Shown one piece after another: positions 14,762 through 18,261 of a stretch of 18,261 bases of DNA. The notes under the pieces are model-generated. The model saw nothing but the letters and a program-made list of their open reading frames with translations. It was not told the origin of the DNA and made no database searches. Where the stretch lies: the NCBI GenBank assembly GCA_902492275.1, contig CABUKW010000052.1, positions 1 to 18,261 on the forward strand. The letters run 5' to 3'. Numbering within the stretch: the stretch's first letter is position 1; every line of letters starts with the position of its first letter. Source of the stretch: an uncultured Peptococcaceae bacterium (GTDB lineage: Bacteria > Bacillota > Peptococcia > Peptococcales > Peptococcaceae). A program made the translations under genes and the position numbers.

Positions 14762-15094
14762 TTATTGTAAATTAGAGATTGGAAAAACAAGTTCAGCATT
14801 TTCTTTCATCAAAAAATTCACTTGCTTCTCTTCATCAAAAGATAAAAGTATACAATCTATTGAGACAGCAAATAACGAGCGCAGAATCTGAATTGTGATA
14901 TTGCGTATAGCTTGAGCCTCCTTCATATGGGATTGATGATATAGTATAACTATATCTAAATCATGTGGGAAATTGTTCCGAGTGGCAGAACCAAATAAAT
15001 ATAGGTGCATATCAAAACGAGTATGCTGTTTAGAAAGGTCCTGGTCATTATTCAGTTTTCTTTGCAACTCCTGTATCCAAAAACTCTTCTCCAC
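14762..15094 (-). CDS. Minimal nucleotidyltransferase (Pol beta superfamily)
   Basis: A 110-residue minimal nucleotidyltransferase, which would transfer a nucleotide to a protein, RNA or small molecule. The core motif is LFGSATRNNFPHDLDIVI: Gly35-Ser36, then Asp45 and Asp47; Asp80 on a later strand (SIDCIL) completes the usual three carboxylates, so the active site looks intact. The frame starts with GTG at 15094, 12 bases after GGAGG and 47 bases inside the previous gene, so translation is likely coupled. MNT-type enzymes usually pair with HEPN toxins, but no HEPN motif (RxxxxH) is seen next to it. Here the partners are a 131-residue unknown and a phosphoesterase. Confidence 0.78.
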   Translation of the reverse strand: MEKSFWIQELQRKLNNDQDLSKQHTRFDMHLYLFGSATRNNFPHDLDIVILYHQSHMKEAQAIRNITIQILRSLFAVSIDCILLSFDEEKQVNFLMKENAELVFPISNLQ

Positions 15095-15443
15095 GATAGT
15101 TTAGTGCCTCCAGAAATTCGGTAAGGGTAAATACACCTATTCCATTAATGCGAGCCTCTTCTTTGGCTCTATTTGTATAATGATCCCAATTGCTAATTAT
15201 AACTATACAATTGACTTCAGGGTAGGATACCATTATTTCATTTACATCGCTCACTGTAAGTATATACACATCTGCGATATATACTTTTAACTTAGGATAA
15301 AATCTTTTGCGTTTAATATCAGCAATTGCTTTATAAAACCCTGTTTCCTCTAATTCTGCTGAAACCACTAAATGATGTCGTTGAATCGCGGTCATCGCAT
15401 AATTTAATCCATCTGGCATTAAATGCCTTGACTGAAGTGGCAT
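15048..15443 (-). CDS. Unknown 131-aa protein, possibly restriction-fold-like
   Basis: Not recognised. The N-terminal half contains MTAIQRHHLVVSAELEETGF and a basic IKRKRFYPKLKVYI. The C-terminal half (NCIVIISNWDHYTNRAKEEA and RINGIGVFTLTEFLEAL) reads as a strand, a helix with A-x-x-A spacing, then GIGV and a helix. That order resembles the last strands and helices of Mrr/NERD-type restriction-fold domains, but no clear Asp...Glu-x-Lys is present, so nuclease activity is unsupported. AAGGAG overlaps the stop of the phosphoesterase gene 14 bp upstream. Its end overlaps the nucleotidyltransferase gene by 47 bp. No membrane span or signal peptide. Confidence 0.65.
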   Translation of the reverse strand: MPLQSRHLMPDGLNYAMTAIQRHHLVVSAELEETGFYKAIADIKRKRFYPKLKVYIADVYILTVSDVNEIMVSYPEVNCIVIISNWDHYTNRAKEEARINGIGVFTLTEFLEALNYRGEEFLDTGVAKKTE

Positions 15444-15457
15444 GATTGAAGTTCTCC

Positions 15458-16783
15458 TTATGATAATATCGTAAAGATTTCACTGGGAAAACGAGGTGCA
15501 TCTAACACGAAACTGTTTGCCTCCGAATGATTTTTTTGAAGTCCCAATATGTGCAATTTGTATTTTTGCAAAATACGCTTTTCTGAGTCCAAAAGCAACT
15601 CCTGTTGCCCCTCCAACATTTCTATTATAGATAGACTGTTTGGAATAATTCTCTCTCTTAGAACCGTTTCCCACATTGCTGGGAGTTCACCGCGCATAAT
15701 ATTTCTATTCTCATCAGTAGGCCCATAGATGTGAAAGATACTTTGATTTTCTTCTAAAATTGGCATTATTTTGTTCCTCAAAGCTCTCCGAGAAGTCTCC
15801 TTGAGAGAAATGGCTATTGAGGTTTTATCCTCCAGATCGAAATAATATGTAGACGGGTCTTCTGTACCAGGACAAACAAATGGATAAGTTGCCCAACCAT
15901 CAGGGGAAAACCAAGCATGAGCTTTTATTTTCCCATCCAAGGTTTCTGTATTTAATTGTCCTGTTAATATGCAAGTTCTGGCACTCTCCTCTAATAACAA
16001 ATTTCCACATTGGAACTCATAGAACCAATCCCTTTGCTTTCTGAACAGGTTATTATGCTCGTGTCCGGAAAGCCAAAGCCGAACATTATAATCTCGAAAA
16101 AGTGCAGTAACAATCCCCTGCTCCTTTCGATCTAAATAGTCAAAAGAATAATGAGTCACAACGATTGTTACGTTCTTTTGATTACAGCCTTCAAGAGCCT
16201 TTTGCAAATAGTCTGTTCCAATAATCAGATCAGAATATTGGTTTGTTGTATATACTAAAGTCGAATCCAGTTCTATGACATTCAAATTTTCTGTTCTTAA
16301 TAGTGTGTGCGGTCCAAATTGGAAAACCTCGCCTGTTAGAACCTTCGATTGCGCATCAAGAACTTGCTGAATGACTTTTCTATAAGATTCTGTTCCTGAC
16401 ATAATAACTTTCAATTTTTCAGGAGCAATAATCCCTTTATCTGGATTGTATTTTTTTACTGCATTATCACCATTGAACCACACACTCCGTATTGCATCAT
16501 CACGACCACTTATATTACGGTCTACATCATGATTTCCCGGTGTGATAAAAAGACATCCTAGCGGGACACCTACTGCATTACATACGTTTTCAAGTACTTC
16601 CTTCGTATCTTGAGCATATTCCCCCATAGGCGCATACCTTAAATCACCAGTACAAAACACATAGTCGCACTGAATAGATAGATTTTGCAAATACTCAATG
16701 AATTTTCTTCGTAATCGTCTGTTCTCAACGCCATCTTTATTAAGATGCAAATCGGAAATATGGAGCCACCTAATAATCTCCAT
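15458..16783 (-). CDS. Calcineurin-like metallophosphoesterase with extra C-terminal domain
   Basis: A 441-residue cytosolic enzyme. The first 290 residues form a complete two-metal calcineurin-like domain: Asp11 and His13 (SDLHL), Asp47 (TGDLRY), Asn84-His85 (GNHDVD), His211 (THYS) and His241/His243 (SGHEH). It should hydrolyse a phosphomono- or phosphodiester; the substrate is unknown. Residues about 340-441 are a separate helical domain with IIPNSLSIIEML, then LLLDSEKRILQKYKLHILGL and a final DAPRFPSEI. I have the impression that such tails recur on defence-associated proteins, but cannot verify it. AGGGATG precedes the ATG. It lies 36 bp after the broken fic gene and 14 bp before the 131-residue gene. 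Confidence 0.85.
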   Translation of the reverse strand: MEIIRWLHISDLHLNKDGVENRRLRRKFIEYLQNLSIQCDYVFCTGDLRYAPMGEYAQDTKEVLENVCNAVGVPLGCLFITPGNHDVDRNISGRDDAIRSVWFNGDNAVKKYNPDKGIIAPEKLKVIMSGTESYRKVIQQVLDAQSKVLTGEVFQFGPHTLLRTENLNVIELDSTLVYTTNQYSDLIIGTDYLQKALEGCNQKNVTIVVTHYSFDYLDRKEQGIVTALFRDYNVRLWLSGHEHNNLFRKQRDWFYEFQCGNLLLEESARTCILTGQLNTETLDGKIKAHAWFSPDGWATYPFVCPGTEDPSTYYFDLEDKTSIAISLKETSRRALRNKIMPILEENQSIFHIYGPTDENRNIMRGELPAMWETVLRERIIPNSLSIIEMLEGQQELLLDSEKRILQKYKLHILGLQKNHSEANSFVLDAPRFPSEIFTILS

Positions 16784-16818
16784 GGAAAATCATCCCTAAT
16801 GTAATATATTTCAAATTA

Positions 16819-17801
16819 TTAACTCAATACATACGCCCAATGCCCGCCACGCGGCATTTGACCAGTTTCCCGTCTTCCACAAATCCAGCAAGAATCCGGT
16901 TTGCTGTGGCTGTTGACACATCACAAAGTGCCCGGACATCGGCATTCATGATAAAGTCGTAAGTTTTCAAATATGCCTCAATCTTGCTCCAGCGGAACGT
17001 AGTCTTGTCCATTGATACATCGCTCATTCCATCACTCGTGCCGATTGCTTCGATGAACGATGTTTTGACGGCTGATAGCATAAACTCAATAAATACCGTG
17101 GATTCTCCTGCGTCGTTGCTGGTGTTGATGGCGTTATAGTATTCCTGCTGGCGGTCATGGATGATGGATTCAACCGGGAGCTACGCAAAGGCAGGATTCC
17201 ATTTGGAAAGCAGCAGCATATGCCACAGGCAGCCGACCCGACCATTTCCATCAGCAAAGGGATGGATCAGTTCCAATTCATAGTGGAATACACAACTGCG
17301 GATAAGCATATGCAAATCACTGTTCCTAGTCCAATCCAGCAGTTCTTCCACTAAACCAGGTACATACTGGGGCAACGTTCCAAAATGAAGGACATGCCCT
17401 GCCTGATCTACCACACCCACCGGGCAGGAACGAAATACACCAGATTCCTCCACCAGCCCACGGGTCATGATACCATGAGCGGTGAGCAGTTCGTCCACGG
17501 AATAAGGATCAAGTTCATCCAATCGCTCGTAAATTTCATAGGCATTCTTGACCTTCGCAATATCTTTGGGTGGTGCCAGAACATGCTTGCCATTGAGGAC
17601 TCCTGTTACCTGCTCCAGACTTAGGGTGTTTTGCTCGATGGCAAGGGAACCATAGATGGTACGAATTCGATTGGTGCGACGCAACGTAGGGTTGCCGGAA
17701 AGGCGACTAGAAAGCGAGAGCTTTCCTACCAACTCGGCAATTTCTGCTACATGGTCAATAATCGCATTCGTAATTTGAAAAGGGAGCTGTTTGTTTTTCA
17801 T
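16819..17801 (-). pseudogene. Fic-family AMP transferase, disrupted
   Basis: Fic enzymes move AMP (or another nucleotide) from NTP to a target protein. The frame from ATG 17801 (GAGGTG site) gives 206 residues, with the inhibitory-type SLAIEQN (52-58), then the FIC motif from His180, HPFADGNGRVGC. The final Arg of HPFxDGNGRxxR is replaced by Cys191. Codon 207 is TAG where relatives have Trp; the same frame continues with LPVESIIHDRQQEYY and a winged-helix part to 16824. Near the end a missing G shifts GGHWAYVLS out of frame; restoring it would end the gene at 16819. Three separate lesions indicate decay. It was probably the first gene of the cluster that continues with the phosphoesterase. 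Confidence 0.88.
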
Positions 17802-17832
17802 AGGTCACCTCGTAGACCGACCATATTGAATT

Positions 17833-17861
17833 ATTATACCACGCATCGCTCATTTCATCAA
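17833..17861 (-). promoter_or_regulatory. Strong promoter of the fic-phosphoesterase cluster
   Basis: On the minus strand TTGATG is followed after exactly 17 bp by TATAAT, and TGG before it makes an extended -10. It lies about 32 bp before the fic ATG. Gene spacing downstream (36 bp, 14 bp, 47-bp overlap) suggests that it also drives the phosphoesterase, the 131-residue gene and the nucleotidyltransferase, although the fic gene is broken. Confidence 0.7.
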
Positions 17862-18051
17862 TCAAATATTTCGTGACGACAGGACGCCATAAGGGCCACA
17901 GGCCTATAAAATTGGACTGACAATATGCAGTTTTAGGGCAAAGCCCAACACTAACTAAAAGTTGAGGAGTTTCTTAAGATTCCTATTACTCAACAGGTCA
18001 AATTTGGATTGGAACCGTGTGCTGCTGGATGTCGCAGCGTGCCGCCTGATT
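17862..18051. other. Noncoding segment between the fic promoter and a transposase end
   Basis: Holds several short hairpins: GGCC/GGCC near 17894-17904, GGGC/GCCC at 17936-17946, GTTGAG/CTCAAC at 17961-17994, and the structured segment beginning at 18015. The stretch CAGGTCAAATTTGGATTGG (17994-18012) could be part of an IS terminal repeat, but its partner would lie outside the window. No gene is seen. Confidence 0.4.
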
Positions 18052-18065
18052 CTTAGGAGTATGGC
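18052..18065. repeat. Right copy of the 14-bp boundary repeat
   Basis: Second copy of CTTAGGAGTATGGC, identical to 14277-14290. It overlaps the stop codon of the transposase fragment and is preceded, with two bases of overlap, by GCCTGATTCT, the other word shared with the left site. Confidence 0.5.
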
Positions 18066-18261
18066 GTACCGTTTCGCACACGGCTTATATGTGACTTCCA
18101 ATGACATTTCATTCGCAAACTGTCATAAAATACTCGATATTGTTTTGGAGTCAGATAATTCAAGGCATAGGCTGGCCGCTGTTCATTAAAAAATGTGATA
18201 TATTCGTCAATCTCTGTTTCAACAGGCCTATCCCCTGTGACATGGAAATCCATGAATAATT
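18053..18261 (-). CDS. IS3-like transposase, C-terminal part (cut by window edge)
   Basis: The minus-strand frame is open at the right edge and ends at 18053. The visible residues include VETEIDEYITFFNEQRPAYA followed by LNYLTPKQYR, the end of an rve/DDE integrase domain in IS3 (IS150-like) OrfB transposases; the typical form is IDEYIxFYNxxRP...LGYLTPxxY. The last DDE glutamate lies further upstream, outside the window. The tail after LTPKQYR is about 28 residues. Whether the rest of the element is intact cannot be seen. Confidence 0.78.
   Translation of the reverse strand, partial: LFMDFHVTGDRPVETEIDEYITFFNEQRPAYALNYLTPKQYRVFYDSLRMKCHWKSHISRVRNGTPYS

Noticed and set aside
14762..15443. MNT-HEPN toxin-antitoxin pair
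   Set aside because: The neighbour of the nucleotidyltransferase lacks the R-x4-6-H motif and the all-helical pattern of HEPN proteins.
1..18261. CRISPR array, rRNA genes or retron-type element
   Set aside because: No regularly spaced repeats, rRNA-like sequence or reverse transcriptase motif was found on either strand.

Overview
The window looks like chromosomal DNA of a low-to-mid-GC Bacillota (Firmicutes) bacterium. Evidence: strong GGAGG-type ribosome sites, the aroQ / Xaa-Pro peptidase / efp block, a CD1247-type acidic zinc-ribbon gene after efp, and an exact ParB-type parS site. Type IV pilus genes beside this block fit a Clostridia or Negativicutes-like genome. That placement is an inference; no rRNA or species marker is present.

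Region 1 (1-3109, minus strand): transcription runs right to left through aroQ (type II dehydroquinase), an M24 Xaa-Pro peptidase, efp and the acidic zinc-ribbon gene. It then passes a rho-independent hairpin and reaches the 5' part of rnhB (RNase HII), which is cut by the window edge. A good extended -10 promoter sits just before aroQ.

Region 2 (3136-10296, minus strand): a compact type IV pilus / type II secretion-like operon holds a short PilB-like ATPase, PilC, and four minor pseudopilins equivalent to the H, I, J and K set. The two halves of the TldD/TldE metalloprotease are woven into it: tldD lies between the J-like and K-like pseudopilins, and tldE follows the K-like gene. No major pilin, PilT, PilM-Q or prepilin peptidase is present.

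Region 3 (10330-14034): two small unknown genes, a plus-strand DAACS-family symporter whose binding-site residues suggest a neutral substrate, a 319-bp intergenic segment with a perfect parS palindrome between two hairpins, a YbgC-like thioesterase and a nicotinamidase-like cysteine hydrolase.

Region 4 (14206-18261): an accessory segment. It begins at the 3' half of a tRNA-Arg(CCU) gene with its terminator; the 5' half has been replaced by foreign sequence. Next comes a frameshifted excisionase-like gene, then a minus-strand cluster: a decayed Fic gene (amber codon, mutated FIC motif, frameshifted end), a calcineurin-like phosphoesterase with an extra C-terminal domain, an unknown 131-residue protein and a minimal nucleotidyltransferase. 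The right edge holds the end of an IS3-like transposase. A 14-bp and a 10-bp sequence recur at both boundaries in swapped order. The phosphoesterase / unknown / nucleotidyltransferase trio is the best candidate for an undescribed system, but its function is unknown.
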